64,000 nt of DNA from a virus. The notes below the pieces were generated by a model that ran no database searches, was not told the origin of the DNA, and was given only the letters and a program-made list of their open reading frames with translations. The stretch spans positions 62,001-126,000 of the IMG/VR virus record IMGVR_UViG_3300031839_001380; one strand, 5' to 3'. Both the position numbers and the translations under genes were made by a program. This document shows, piece after piece, positions 22,706-29,377 of the stretch (position 1 is the stretch's first letter; every line of letters starts with the position of its first letter).

Positions 22706-23971
22706 ATGCAACTACGACCACACCAGCAACGCGCTCTCACTGCTCTTGCTGGTAATAACAAAGGTTGCGTCTATGTTCCTACTGGTGGTGGCAAGACAGT
22801 CATCATGATGGAAGATTGTGTTCGCAGACTTGATGCAGCTAATGTTGCTCAGACTATCGTAGTCGTTGCTCCTCGCATTCTGCTTGCCTCACAACTTTGT
22901 AGTGAGTTCATGCAGTATCTTGACAATATCGATGGTTATGAGTACAACAACAACTTTACTGTGATGCACATTCACAGTGGTGAGACTTCTCATTTTAAGA
23001 CTACTAAAGTCGATCAAATTCAGCGTCATGATGATGTTTGCATGAATGTAAATGTTCATCAACTTATCTTCACCACTTATCACAGTTTGCATAAAGTTGT
23101 TGACAGTGGCATCAAAGTCGATGTTATGTATTGTGACGAGGCACACAATGCAATTCAAAAGAATCACTTTGTCGGTGTTGCTGCTACTTCACAACTAGCA
23201 TCTAATTCGTATTTCTTTACTGCAACTCCTAAGTATTCTCGCAATCCTTTTGCAAATGGCATGAACAATCAAGTCGTGTTCGGTAATACTCTGGAGATTG
23301 TTCCTGCTCCTGAACTTATCAACAATGGCAGCATTATTCCTCCCGAGCTTGTTGTTCATGAGACAGAACTTGTGCGTAACAAGCATAATGCACATGATGT
23401 AGATCGTGAGATGGTACTAGACATTATTGATGACCTTGGTGATGATGATGCTGCAAAGATTCTAGTTGCCGCACCTAACACCCGTGTATTGTGGGCAATG
23501 CTTTCTCGTACAGATATTCTTGATAGTTTGAATGAGATGGGTTATGATATTATGCACATCACATCTAAGCATGGTGCATATATCAATCGTGACAAAGTAG
23601 GTCGTGATAAGTTCTTTGAGACTCTTCAAGAATGGGGTGCTGATGATCAGAAAAAGTTCATCGTCTTTCATTATTCTATTCTGTCTGAGGGTATCAATGT
23701 TCCTGGTCTAACGCATACTATTCTACTGCGTAATCTGCCTGTGATTGAGATGGCACAGACAATTGGTCGTGTCATTCGTCTACATAAGGATGATGCAAAA
23801 GATATTGCTGAAGGTAGGATTATTCCTGGTAAGCTTTCACAATATCGTAAATCTCATGGTGTTGTGACTGTCCCCCTGTGTGGCAAAGCATCACAAGCAA
23901 CGCGCAATCGTTTGCAAAAAGTTATTGATCTCATCTTTGTTGATGGTCTTCCCGCCCACTCATTCGCATAA
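22706..23971 (+). CDS. SF2 DNA/RNA helicase
   Basis: 421 aa. Walker A is VPTGGGKT (residues 24-31), motif Ia VVVAPRILLASQL, DEAH box at 144-147 in MYCDEAHNAI, motif III FFTATP, and the C-terminal RecA domain has SILSEGINVPG and QTIGRVIRLHK (motifs V and VI). The layout matches UvsW-like or type III-restriction-type helicases. In T4-like phages UvsW unwinds R-loops and branched DNA during recombination-dependent replication; that specific orthology is an inference. It has its own extended -10 promoter. A small gene follows two bases after its stop. Confidence 0.9.
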   Translation: MQLRPHQQRALTALAGNNKGCVYVPTGGGKTVIMMEDCVRRLDAANVAQTIVVVAPRILLASQLCSEFMQYLDNIDGYEYNNNFTVMHIHSGETSHFKTTKVDQIQRHDDVCMNVNVHQLIFTTYHSLHKVVDSGIKVDVMYCDEAHNAIQKNHFVGVAATSQLASNSYFFTATPKYSRNPFANGMNNQVVFGNTLEIVPAPELINNGSIIPPELVVHETELVRNKHNAHDVDREMVLDIIDDLGDDDAAKILVAAPNTRVLWAMLSRTDILDSLNEMGYDIMHITSKHGAYINRDKVGRDKFFETLQEWGADDQKKFIVFHYSILSEGINVPGLTHTILLRNLPVIEMAQTIGRVIRLHKDDAKDIAEGRIIPGKLSQYRKSHGVVTVPLCGKASQATRNRLQKVIDLIFVDGLPAHSFA

Positions 23972-23973
23972 AA

Positions 23974-24138
23974 ATGGCAAAGTTCAAGCACACAATCTCT
24001 TACAAAGTCAATGGTTCTGGACCTCTATTAGAGGCAGTAATCTTAGCAGATACTGTTGACTCTGCTAAGGATCAGTTTACAATTGATGTTCCTAATGGTA
24101 GAATAGAAACTGTTCTAACTACCGTCCCATCTGCTTAA
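23974..24138 (+). CDS. Small hypothetical protein
   Basis: 54 aa (MAKFKHTISYKVNGSGPLLE) beginning two bases after the helicase stop. It alternates beta strands with a short helix (DSAKDQFTID). Downstream is a pyrimidine-rich leader (CTCTCTTTTTATT) for the next gene. Function unknown. Confidence 0.6.
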   Translation: MAKFKHTISYKVNGSGPLLEAVILADTVDSAKDQFTIDVPNGRIETVLTTVPSA

Positions 24139-24153
24139 TTCTCTCTTTTTATT

Positions 24154-24315
24154 ATGTTTGGAAACAACAACCGCTCTGCTGAAGTGACATTCTACTCTGC
24201 TAGGACTGGAATGCAAACTGTTAATGTTCAGTGCCAAGATCAACAAGGTGCTGAACAAATCGTTGAATCTCAGTATGGTGATGTGCAAATCATGCGTGTG
24301 AATATGAATGTCTGA
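24154..24315 (+). CDS. Small hypothetical protein
   Basis: 53 aa, Gln/Asn-rich (MFGNNNRSAEVTFYSARTGM). The strand-helix-strand pattern with EQIVESQYGDVQIMRVN resembles other tiny cyanophage proteins. It overlaps the next gene by eight bases. Function unknown. Confidence 0.6.
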   Translation: MFGNNNRSAEVTFYSARTGMQTVNVQCQDQQGAEQIVESQYGDVQIMRVNMNV

Positions 24316-24559
24316 TAACTATCAGTCAGTCTATCATACAAATACTCACATCCTTGATGCACAACTAAGATATTCTGGATATGTGAGCAAAAACGGGTTA
24401 GTGGCGGCGGTCCCGCTTGGAAATAGCAAAAAATTCGTAGTTGTTCATCAAGGCAGACAATACAAGGTCTGCCGTAACTATCAGTCTGCCTTAAATCTCT
24501 GTAAAAGGTTAGAGAAATCAACCAGTTCTCGAACCGGACTAGCTACCCTGCCGCTCTAG
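24308..24559 (+). CDS. Hypothetical protein
   Basis: 83 aa (MSDNYQSVYHTNTHILDAQL). A likely beta-rich core (GLVAAVPLGNSKKFVVVHQG) is followed by a basic helix. The coding end runs into the inverted repeat at 24539-24573. Function unknown. Confidence 0.6.
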   Translation: MSDNYQSVYHTNTHILDAQLRYSGYVSKNGLVAAVPLGNSKKFVVVHQGRQYKVCRNYQSALNLCKRLEKSTSSRTGLATLPL

Positions 24560-24573
24560 TGGTGGGGTGCTAG
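24539..24573 (+). other. Imperfect inverted repeat between gene units
   Basis: CTAGC-TA-CCC ... GGGG-T-GCTAG with an inner CCGC-TCTA-GTGG hairpin spans the end of the upstream gene and abuts a TAGAAT box. It may act as a transcript-end hairpin or protein site. There is no T-run, so an intrinsic terminator is unlikely. Confidence 0.4.
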
Positions 24574-24576
24574 AAT
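24568..24576 (+). promoter_or_regulatory. Extended -10 box TGCTAGAAT
   Basis: One mismatch to TGCTATAAT, 21 bases before the HicA-like gene start. It would drive the HicA-like/membrane/endolysin unit. Confidence 0.45.
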
Positions 24577-24597
24577 ATGTGAGGTTAAGACACCTCC

Positions 24598-24786
24598 ATG
24601 ACCACTAAGATCCCCAAAGAACTGCGACAATTAATGAAATCTTACGATTTCACCTTGTATCGGATCGGTAAACACTACACTTGGCACGGTCCTAACGGTG
24701 CTGTAGTCGTTACATCTATGACACCAGGCAAGGCAAGGTATTTGAAAGAGATCGAAAAAAATATCAAACGAGAGACTTCAGTATGA
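24598..24786 (+). CDS. HicA-like small protein
   Basis: 62 aa. KELRQLMKSYDFTLYRIGKH followed by YTWHGPNGAVVVTSMTPGKA resembles the dsRBD-like HicA/YcfA fold: helix, then GxHY...strand, with H26 at the position of the catalytic His in HicA toxins. No HicB-like antitoxin is next to it. It heads a three-gene overlapping unit with a membrane protein and the endolysin. Resemblance is by eye; it may be an mRNA-interferase relative or only a similar fold. Confidence 0.45.
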   Translation: MTTKIPKELRQLMKSYDFTLYRIGKHYTWHGPNGAVVVTSMTPGKARYLKEIEKNIKRETSV

Positions 24787-24995
24787 AAATTGATGTCATT
24801 GCCAGGATTATTGGTAGTGCTCTAGCTATCATATCATACTTCATTGTTCTTCATGTAAGTACCACTCTAGGTGCTATGATGATGTTGGTAGCTGATGCAA
24901 TATCAGTGCCATACTTTATAAGAACTAAATCATGGGATGTGGTTCTTATGCTATCATTCTTACTCTGTATTTCTTCTTCTAAATTATTCTTATGA
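24783..24995 (+). CDS. Small membrane protein, candidate holin
   Basis: 70 aa with three hydrophobic segments: about residues 7-24 (ARIIGSALAIISYFIVLH), 28-46 (LGAMMMLVADAISVPYFI) and 53-70 (VVLMLSFLLCISSSKLFL), separated by a short polar loop (RTKSWD). Both ends overlap neighbours as ATGA, and the gene directly precedes the endolysin. Size, topology and position fit a holin that would release the lysozyme at lysis. A role in membrane physiology is the alternative. Confidence 0.6.
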   Translation: MKIDVIARIIGSALAIISYFIVLHVSTTLGAMMMLVADAISVPYFIRTKSWDVVLMLSFLLCISSSKLFL

Positions 24996-25498
24996 TCAAT
25001 TACAATCAACCTCCTGCACCGATTGTAGTGTGTTTTGACTGCACCACAAACGAACAAAAAACACTTGAGTTTCTTCAGAAACGAGGGATTCGTAATCAAA
25101 ATGCACTCGCTGTCGTGTTGGGCAACATTAAACAAGAGTCTAAATTTGACACGCTAGTTTGTGAGGGTGGGGCAAGGACTGGTTATCATGGATGTAAATC
25201 AGGTGGGTTCGGTTTGATTCAATGGACCTCTCCCAATCGTTATTATGGGTTAGGAGCTTTTGCTAAAAAGTATGGTGGAAATGTTGATACTATTGAAACA
25301 CAATTGCGTTATATGGTGAACGAACCTCAATGGAATCGTTATGAACTTTATCTCAGGAGTGAGGAACAATCAGTAGATTTCTACATGAAACATGCTTACA
25401 ATTGGTTGGGGTGGGGTATCCATGGCAATCGTACCCGGTTTGCATACAATTATCAATCACGGTTCTCCGTCATCCAACCACTTCCCGAAGTGGCATAG
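24992..25498 (+). CDS. Endolysin, phage tail-lysozyme-like family
   Basis: 168 aa, overlapping the membrane gene by ATGA. Residues 35-165 match the tail-lysozyme/Phage_lysozyme2 type: NALAVVLGNIKQESKFD with candidate catalytic E49, GGFGLIQWTSPNRYYGL, and IETQLRYMVNEPQW. Proteins of this family cleave peptidoglycan. There is no signal peptide, so export would need the adjacent holin candidate. The short length and stand-alone form argue for an endolysin rather than a baseplate-borne lysozyme. Confidence 0.8.
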   Translation: MINYNQPPAPIVVCFDCTTNEQKTLEFLQKRGIRNQNALAVVLGNIKQESKFDTLVCEGGARTGYHGCKSGGFGLIQWTSPNRYYGLGAFAKKYGGNVDTIETQLRYMVNEPQWNRYELYLRSEEQSVDFYMKHAYNWLGWGIHGNRTRFAYNYQSRFSVIQPLPEVA

Positions 25499-25526
25499 CC
25501 CCCGTTGTGCTGCGCCCAAAATCGTG

Positions 25527-25532
25527 TATAGT
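25527..25532 (+). promoter_or_regulatory. -10-like TATAGT with shared upstream CCAAAATC element
   Basis: GTGTATAGT lies 35 bases before the ATG at 25562. The upstream TTGTGC gives a 16-base spacer to the box. A 23-base leader identical to that at 27521 follows. Confidence 0.45.
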
Positions 25533-25534
25533 TA

Positions 25535-25557
25535 AAGAGTCAAAGGAACACACCTCA
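25535..25557 (+). repeat. 23-bp leader repeat, copy 1
   Basis: AAGAGTCAAAGGAACACACC plus TCA, identical to 27521-27543. It is placed between a -10-like box and the start codon, and contains an AAAGGA ribosome-site core. Confidence 0.8.
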
Positions 25558-25561
25558 CCAC

Positions 25562-25816
25562 ATGCAACTCACAGCACAGCACGGAAACATGGTTGTTGAC
25601 TTCTATCCCGTCAAGTATGCTGATGGAAGTATCAGCGAGCGCCTGATGTATAAGACTGTGACATTCATGAATGACATGCAATCTAAGTCCTACATCAACA
25701 AAGAATCATTTGAGAAAGAGGTTGATAGTCGTGTTGAGGGTTATAAGTATGAAGTGACTGATCTTCACACAGAACCACAACTTTTCAACTCTGCACTGAT
25801 TCAAACTCGTTGGTGA
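25562..25816 (+). CDS. Hypothetical protein
   Basis: 84 aa (MQLTAQHGNMVVDFYPVKYA), preceded by the 23-bp leader repeat. It has a beta-rich N-terminus and a charged helical middle (KESFEKEVDSRVEGYKYEV). First gene of a chain of tiny genes. Function unknown. Confidence 0.65.
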   Translation: MQLTAQHGNMVVDFYPVKYADGSISERLMYKTVTFMNDMQSKSYINKESFEKEVDSRVEGYKYEVTDLHTEPQLFNSALIQTRW

Positions 25817-25821
25817 TTGAT

Positions 25822-25986
25822 ATGTTATACAACATTCGCATAGAGTATAGAGATGGTCAAGTCACTCGATTTGACCGCAAGAGTAACATCAAACCTCTAA
25901 ATGCTCACAAACTGAATGATAAACTCTTCCATGAATATCATGGTTGGGACACTATCAAAGAAATCACTTCCACTCCTGCTAACTAA
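25822..25986 (+). CDS. Small hypothetical protein
   Basis: 54 aa (MLYNIRIEYRDGQVTRFDRK), starting five bases after the previous stop. Beta-hairpin then basic helix (NAHKLNDKLFHEYHGW). Function unknown. Confidence 0.6.
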   Translation: MLYNIRIEYRDGQVTRFDRKSNIKPLNAHKLNDKLFHEYHGWDTIKEITSTPAN

Positions 25987-25990
25987 CATC

Positions 25991-26176
25991 ATGCCAACTG
26001 ATTTCCCAATCTACAAGAAACAACTCCCACAAGTATGGTTGGAGGATGATAAGTTTATCATTGAATCAGACTCGTTTCGTTATGTGATTGCGGATGACTT
26101 GAAACTCTTGTTTAAGTTATGCAGACGCTTTAAGTCTGATGCTATCGCCCAAACTTACGCCCTCGTTGGTGATTGA
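25991..26176 (+). CDS. Small hypothetical protein
   Basis: 61 aa from the ATG at 25991 (MPTDFPIYKKQLPQVWLEDD). Upstream in-frame Met codons fall inside the previous gene. The leader CTAACATCATG lacks a Shine-Dalgarno sequence, as for 26228. Its 3' end forms part of a perfect hairpin. Function unknown. Confidence 0.6.
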   Translation: MPTDFPIYKKQLPQVWLEDDKFIIESDSFRYVIADDLKLLFKLCRRFKSDAIAQTYALVGD

Positions 26177-26202
26177 AGCGATTAACTCACTCTAATCGCT
26201 TC
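26175..26202 (+). terminator. Perfect 10-bp hairpin at gene end
   Basis: GAAGCGATTA-actcactc-TAATCGCTTC is a perfect inverted repeat beginning on the stop codon of the preceding gene, followed by the pyrimidine-rich ATTCTTCGTTCTTC. The trailing tract is not a clean T-run, so termination may be weak, or the hairpin may protect the mRNA 3' end. Confidence 0.6.
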
Positions 26203-26227
26203 ATTCTTCGTTCTTCTATCTAACATC

Positions 26228-26482
26228 ATGTCATCACAGTTCTACTCACTCAAAGCACTGCAATCACGGGTGCAAAGCCTCATTGAACAACAGGGAGAAG
26301 ATGCACCTTGTGCAGGTTGGATTTACACTAGCGAAGATGTTATAAAGTGGGATGATGAGGGTAATGAGGTATATCAACCCAAAGAAGTTTGTGAGACAGT
26401 GTTAGTCAACTTGCAAGACTATGATCACATTCACACAGCAATTGTGGATGCTATTGATAATGAACTAGGAGAGACTCTATGA
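26228..26482 (+). CDS. Hypothetical protein
   Basis: 84 aa (MSSQFYSLKALQSRVQSLIE) with a helical N-terminus, two Cys, a W-rich middle and an acidic C-terminus. Its leader CTAACATCATG is nearly identical to that of the preceding gene. The stop overlaps the next start (CTATGA). Function unknown. Confidence 0.6.
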   Translation: MSSQFYSLKALQSRVQSLIEQQGEDAPCAGWIYTSEDVIKWDDEGNEVYQPKEVCETVLVNLQDYDHIHTAIVDAIDNELGETL

Positions 26483-26616
26483 GTAAATTTACACAATACG
26501 GACTTTCGGGCATTTGTGTTATGTTTGCCCTTGTAGGTTTCTTAAACTTCCTAGCAGAGCGTGACACTAAGATGATGAACTACTATGATTCAACAATTCA
26601 AAAACAAATCGATTAA
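26479..26616 (+). CDS. Single-pass small membrane protein
   Basis: 45 aa. One transmembrane segment (LSGICVMFALVGFLNFLA, residues ~9-26) is followed by a charged tail (ERDTKMMNYYDST). It overlaps the upstream gene by ATGA. Possibly an inner-membrane effector; function unknown. Confidence 0.55.
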   Translation: MSKFTQYGLSGICVMFALVGFLNFLAERDTKMMNYYDSTIQKQID

Positions 26617-26643
26617 ATAGTAAAGAACACACTTTCCAGAAAA

Positions 26644-26796
26644 ATGACAACCTCCACATTCAGTACAATTGAAGTTACTAAAGCGCAAGCAGATGTAATT
26701 CTATGGTGTATTGAACAAATGTATATTGATTTGAGTGATGCTGAAGAACATGATCTTAAACCAGTCATGGATAAATTAGTGGAGATTGTTCAATGA
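26644..26796 (+). CDS. Small acidic hypothetical protein
   Basis: 50 aa, acidic and helical (KAQADVILWCIEQMYIDLSD). The stop overlaps the next start as ATGA. No motif recognised. Confidence 0.55.
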   Translation: MTTSTFSTIEVTKAQADVILWCIEQMYIDLSDAEEHDLKPVMDKLVEIVQ

Positions 26797-26936
26797 TAGC
26801 TTTTAGACTTATTCTCGTTTCTTCTATTTGTCTTTTCGCAGCATTTCTTTGTATTGATCTTGCTAACAATATGCAAGATATTGTTGATAGGAGAAACGAC
26901 AAATTGTGTCAAATTCAACCATCTTATTGTAAATGA
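26793..26936 (+). CDS. Small membrane or exported protein
   Basis: 47 aa. An N-terminal hydrophobic helix (FRLILVSSICLFAAFLCI) is a signal anchor; the remainder (NNMQDIVDRRNDKLCQIQPS) would face the periplasm and has two Cys. ATGA overlaps at both ends. Size, anchor and exposed Cys residues recall spanin- or lipoprotein-like lysis peptides, but this is speculative. Confidence 0.5.
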   Translation: MIAFRLILVSSICLFAAFLCIDLANNMQDIVDRRNDKLCQIQPSYCK

Positions 26937-27058
26937 ATAACATTGAAGATGTGACAAACTCACCTCACGATTGGCACGATTTCTGGTATAATGAAGACAA
27001 TGAAGACACCTCTGATCATGAATCAACTGATGGAACTACCACCGAGTTTCTATCATGA
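26933..27058 (+). CDS. Tiny acidic protein
   Basis: 41 aa, highly acidic with Asp/Glu/His/Thr (HDWHDFWYNEDNEDTSDHES), probably disordered. It overlaps the upstream gene by ATGA and the next gene by about 40 bases. The TATAAT box for the next gene lies inside it. Confidence 0.4.
   Translation: MNNIEDVTNSPHDWHDFWYNEDNEDTSDHESTDGTTTEFLS
26984..26992 (+). promoter_or_regulatory. Extended -10 box TGGTATAAT
   Basis: TGGTATAAT inside the tiny acidic gene, 26 bases before the ATG at 27018. It would start a transcript for the 98-aa gene and argues for 27018 rather than 26991 as that gene's start. Confidence 0.5.
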
Positions 27059-27314
27059 AGCCCCGGATGGATTTCACTATGAATGTGAGGAATACAAGCG
27101 CAATTTGCTTCGTATTTGGTTATGCCATCCAGATGTCTATACTTACACTACTGATCGCGTTCGGACTATCTGGGGATTCTATAATCCAAAGAAAGATCAA
27201 TACTACTCCCCCATCAACTCAATTAGAAAGGGAGAATTGATCGACATTAATGATACCAGACAATACACATCGATGAAGATTAATTATACAGGATTAGAGG
27301 CATTCTTTGTATAA
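27018..27314 (+). CDS. Hypothetical protein
   Basis: 98 aa from ATG 27018 (MNQLMELPPSFYHEAPDGFH); an in-frame ATG at 26991 would coincide with the -10 box. Rich in aromatic and Cys residues (YECEEYKRNLLRIWLCHPDV, then TTDRVRTIWGFYNPKKDQYY). A 228-base gap follows. Function unknown. Confidence 0.6.
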   Translation: MNQLMELPPSFYHEAPDGFHYECEEYKRNLLRIWLCHPDVYTYTTDRVRTIWGFYNPKKDQYYSPINSIRKGELIDINDTRQYTSMKINYTGLEAFFV

Positions 27315-27542
27315 ATTGATTTTTCCATATCGGGGGCGGCGGGGATGACCTGTTGCCCCTTTCTAGTAGAATTATGCAAAAAACAGGTCTTTGGTCTAGT
27401 GGTGGCAAGGGTTCTCAAGGCATGACGGCGACAGCATGACAGCATACCAGCAACCAACCCAAACCAGTTGGGGAACTGGACTCAAGCTCTTGCAAAATGC
27501 CTCAAAATCTGCAATACTATAAGAGTCAAAGGAACACACCTC
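27315..27542 (+). other. Non-coding gap with promoter and GC-rich patch
   Basis: A GC-rich run (TATCGGGGGCGGCGGGGATG) is followed by TAGAAT (27366-27371), then TTGCAA (27490-27495) and TACTAT (27515-27520) before the leader repeat. A 21-codon frame at 27374-27439 is not convincing. No RNA gene could be folded by hand. Confidence 0.5.
27490..27520 (+). promoter_or_regulatory. Putative promoter TTGCAA-N19-TACTAT
   Basis: The same TTGCAA-N19-TACTAY layout, with a related CCAAA(A)TC spacer element, occurs at 27765-27795 before the next gene. The spacer is longer than the sigma-70 optimum, so the -10 may instead be TATAAG at 27518. Confidence 0.4.
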
Positions 27543-27543
27543 A
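27521..27543 (+). repeat. 23-bp leader repeat, copy 2
   Basis: Identical to 25535-25557. Here its last base is the A of the ATG start codon, so the AAAGGA core lies about 11 bases before the start. Confidence 0.8.
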
Positions 27544-27731
27544 TGCGATCCATCACCAAAGCACAAGCACTGCAACAGTTTCGTTACAATTGGAAATGTG
27601 ATACTAAGGGCACAAAAATGGCGACTGATTCAATCGCTAAGCGTTTGGCATGGTCATACTTTACTGATGAACTTTGCAAGGAAGGTTATATTACCATGAA
27701 AAAATATGAGTCATGGGGCAACCCTTTCTGA
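27543..27731 (+). CDS. Small basic hypothetical protein
   Basis: 62 aa from the ATG at 27543 directly after the leader repeat; upstream in-frame codons lie in the promoter. Basic and helical (MRSITKAQALQQFRYNWKCD, KRLAWSYFTDELCKEGYIT). Function unknown. Confidence 0.6.
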   Translation: MRSITKAQALQQFRYNWKCDTKGTKMATDSIAKRLAWSYFTDELCKEGYITMKKYESWGNPF

Positions 27732-27764
27732 TCCTGTGACAGTTGACCTAGTGTCCACTATCGC

Positions 27765-27795
27765 TTGCAATTCGCCCAAATCTCTGCCATACTAC
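27765..27795 (+). promoter_or_regulatory. Putative promoter TTGCAA-N19-TACTAC
   Basis: Ends four bases before the ATG at 27800. It mirrors the element at 27490-27520. With such short spacing any transcript would be nearly leaderless. Confidence 0.3.
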
Positions 27796-27799
27796 ATTC

Positions 27800-28000
27800 A
27801 TGAACAAAACCACAATGCTTCTCAACGATTCTGCTTTTATTTCTGCTCTTCAAGGTCTGCAATCCTTTGTGATTGAGACCGGTGCCGACATTGATATGGC
27901 ATACGATTGGGTTTCTGATCAAAGTGGAATCTCTTCATTTTGTCATGATCCTGCTGCATTTGATTGTTTTTATGATGTATTCATGGAGGCATCAAATTGA
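27800..28000 (+). CDS. Small acidic hypothetical protein
   Basis: 66 aa, acidic (MNKTTMLLNDSAFISALQGL, DIDMAYDWVSDQSG), two Cys. Its stop overlaps the TTG start of the next gene (TTGA). Function unknown. Confidence 0.6.
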   Translation: MNKTTMLLNDSAFISALQGLQSFVIETGADIDMAYDWVSDQSGISSFCHDPAAFDCFYDVFMEASN

Positions 28001-28194
28001 ATATCAAAGATCAACTTAATTCACTCTCTATTTTCAAAATTATGCGTTACACAACTCCATCAGGTCGCGACTATTACTTCCCCGACTCAATCTCTCGCGA
28101 AGAAGCACTAGAACGCATGGCACAATATGCAAAGAAAGCAGAGCAAGATGAGCGTTCTGGGCAACAGCTATTTGATGACATGTTCGGAGGTTGA
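27997..28194 (+). CDS. Small hypothetical protein with TTG start
   Basis: 65 aa. A TTG at 27997 overlaps the upstream TGA stop and has GGAGG seven bases before it. The internal ATG at 28042 has no ribosome site, so TTG is preferred. The product has RYTTPSGRDYYFPDSISREE and a charged helix (ALERMAQYAKKAEQDERSGQ). Function unknown. Confidence 0.6.
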   Translation: MNIKDQLNSLSIFKIMRYTTPSGRDYYFPDSISREEALERMAQYAKKAEQDERSGQQLFDDMFGG

Positions 28195-28199
28195 TAACA

Positions 28200-28364
28200 A
28201 TGCAAGAGACTAAATTCCTTCTTCATGGTCAATTTCATCGTACTAATGGTTGGGTTATGAATGACTGTCTAAGTTACATTAAAGCAACAAAAGAAGATGC
28301 GATTGCAACATGTAATCGCCTCAATCCTAACTTTATAATTCAATCTGTTACCATCGAAGAGTGA
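28200..28364 (+). CDS. Small hypothetical protein
   Basis: 54 aa (MQETKFLLHGQFHRTNGWVM), with CGGAGG upstream in the previous gene's last codons. Strand-turn-strand followed by a helix with KEDAIATCNRLNP, a pattern shared by several tiny proteins in this block. Function unknown. Confidence 0.6.
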   Translation: MQETKFLLHGQFHRTNGWVMNDCLSYIKATKEDAIATCNRLNPNFIIQSVTIEE

Positions 28365-28366
28365 TC

Positions 28367-28609
28367 ATGAAAGATTTCATTTGTGCTTACTTTGGTAAAG
28401 ATTGGACTATCACTGCCCGTGGTTTTAGTTCTCTTAGGCAGGCAGAATCGCATGGTAAATATATGATGCCAATGGCAGGATGCTTCGGTTTCGCTGTTAT
28501 CTCAGAAGACCAAGATGCTTGGATTGTGTTTGATCAATTCAGCATGTTGTCTGGTAAAGAGACAGTAACTCAAGACAAACTTAACAACACTTTCGCAGTT
28601 TCTTTCTAA
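28367..28609 (+). CDS. Hypothetical protein
   Basis: 80 aa from the ATG at 28367, with GAAGAG upstream; a GTG at 28361 is possible. Contains FICAYFGKDWTITARGFSSL and GCFGFAVISEDQDAWIVFDQ. The basic GFSSLRQAESHGKY helix resembles the RNQSAL-type helix of neighbours. Function unknown. Confidence 0.6.
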   Translation: MKDFICAYFGKDWTITARGFSSLRQAESHGKYMMPMAGCFGFAVISEDQDAWIVFDQFSMLSGKETVTQDKLNNTFAVSF

Positions 28610-28615
28610 TCAATT

Positions 28616-28840
28616 ATGTCACTCATGAAGCAACATCTCCATAATATCATGACTGCCAGAGAACAACTCATGGAAGACATTGAATCTATTATAGAGAAAA
28701 AATATGGTCACACAGCAGATGGAGCTGAGGATCTAATCGTATCGCTATGTGATGCTGTCTGTGATAACTTTCCAACAACAATGTATAGTATTTCTGAACT
28801 AGAGGCAACGGCAGATGATCCCATGGGGATCGGCAAATAA
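28616..28840 (+). CDS. Hypothetical helical protein
   Basis: 74 aa (MSLMKQHLHNIMTAREQLME), largely helical with an acidic middle (DIESIIEKKYGHTADGAEDL) and two Cys. Followed by a 115-base gap with a promoter. Function unknown. Confidence 0.6.
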   Translation: MSLMKQHLHNIMTAREQLMEDIESIIEKKYGHTADGAEDLIVSLCDAVCDNFPTTMYSISELEATADDPMGIGK

Positions 28841-28868
28841 AACCAGTTGAGCTAGTGGCACAAGAGCA

Positions 28869-28897
28869 TGGCACAGACCCCCATAACCGTGTATATT
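28869..28897 (+). promoter_or_regulatory. Sigma-70-type promoter TGGCAC-N17-TATATT
   Basis: TGGCAC (28869-28874), 17-base spacer ending CCGTG, TATATT (28892-28897). CGTGTATA is shared with the box at 25527. AAAGGAG follows. It precedes the 115-aa gene by 58 bases. Confidence 0.5.
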
Positions 28898-28955
28898 AAA
28901 GGAGTGGAGGGGGCAACACCTTCCACACCTTCTAAACCTCTTCTCTTCTCTCATC

Positions 28956-29303
28956 ATGCGTAAGATCGAATCCCAAATGTGTGCCGCTGTTCAAAAGAAC
29001 ATCGACTGGCAGTCTGCTAACACTTCTGTTCACTTTGATCCTGAAACTGGCGTCTCTGTTGTTCGCCTTCATGGCAACAAGATCGCTGAGGTTTCTGATA
29101 ATGACATGACAATTTTCGACGGTGGTTGGCAGACTAACACCACAAAATCTCGCCTCAATGCACTTTGTGATGAGTTTTGTGTTGCTGGAGAAGGTGTTTT
29201 TCAGAAAAACTTTAAGTGGTTTGTTCGTAAGTTTGCAGGACAAAATGGTACTGATAAAGTATTTGTAACTGAAGAGTTCGACAACGGTTATATCTTCGCA
29301 TGA
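28956..29303 (+). CDS. Conserved-type cyanophage protein, unknown function
   Basis: 115 aa (MRKIESQMCAAVQKNIDWQS). The central part (VSVVRLHGNKIAEVSDNDMT, then DGGWQTNTTKSRLNALCDEF) looks like a compact alpha/beta domain and is of a type common in cyanophage small-gene regions. The 5' leader is a pyrimidine-rich CTTCTCTTCTCTC run and no Shine-Dalgarno. ATGA overlap with the next small frame. Abundant expression in infection is plausible given its own promoter. Confidence 0.7.
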   Translation: MRKIESQMCAAVQKNIDWQSANTSVHFDPETGVSVVRLHGNKIAEVSDNDMTIFDGGWQTNTTKSRLNALCDEFCVAGEGVFQKNFKWFVRKFAGQNGTDKVFVTEEFDNGYIFA

Positions 29304-29377
29304 TTAAAACTAAGAAAGAGTGGGCATCATGCTATGCCCGCTTTTATTCAATTGTCCTCCTATTGATCATTTTATGA
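29300..29377 (+). CDS. Possible 25-aa membrane micropeptide
   Basis: MIKTKKEWASCYARFYSIVL followed by LLIIL. It begins with an ATGA overlap with the upstream gene and ends with an ATGA overlap with the next. The C-terminal RFYSIVLLLIIL resembles RFYSIVLILILL of the frame at 29481. The same DNA contains a strong terminator hairpin, so coding is uncertain. Confidence 0.35.
   Translation: MIKTKKEWASCYARFYSIVLLLIIL
29319..29348 (+). terminator. Intrinsic terminator
   Basis: AGTGGGCAT-catgct-ATGCCCGCT is a 9-bp stem (one G-U wobble) with a 6-base loop, followed by TTTTATT. This is the most canonical rho-independent terminator in the window. It lies just after the 115-aa gene. Confidence 0.75.

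Noticed and set aside
27374-27439. 21-codon frame after a TAGAAT box
   Set aside because: Too short, no overlap with neighbours and no plausible fold.
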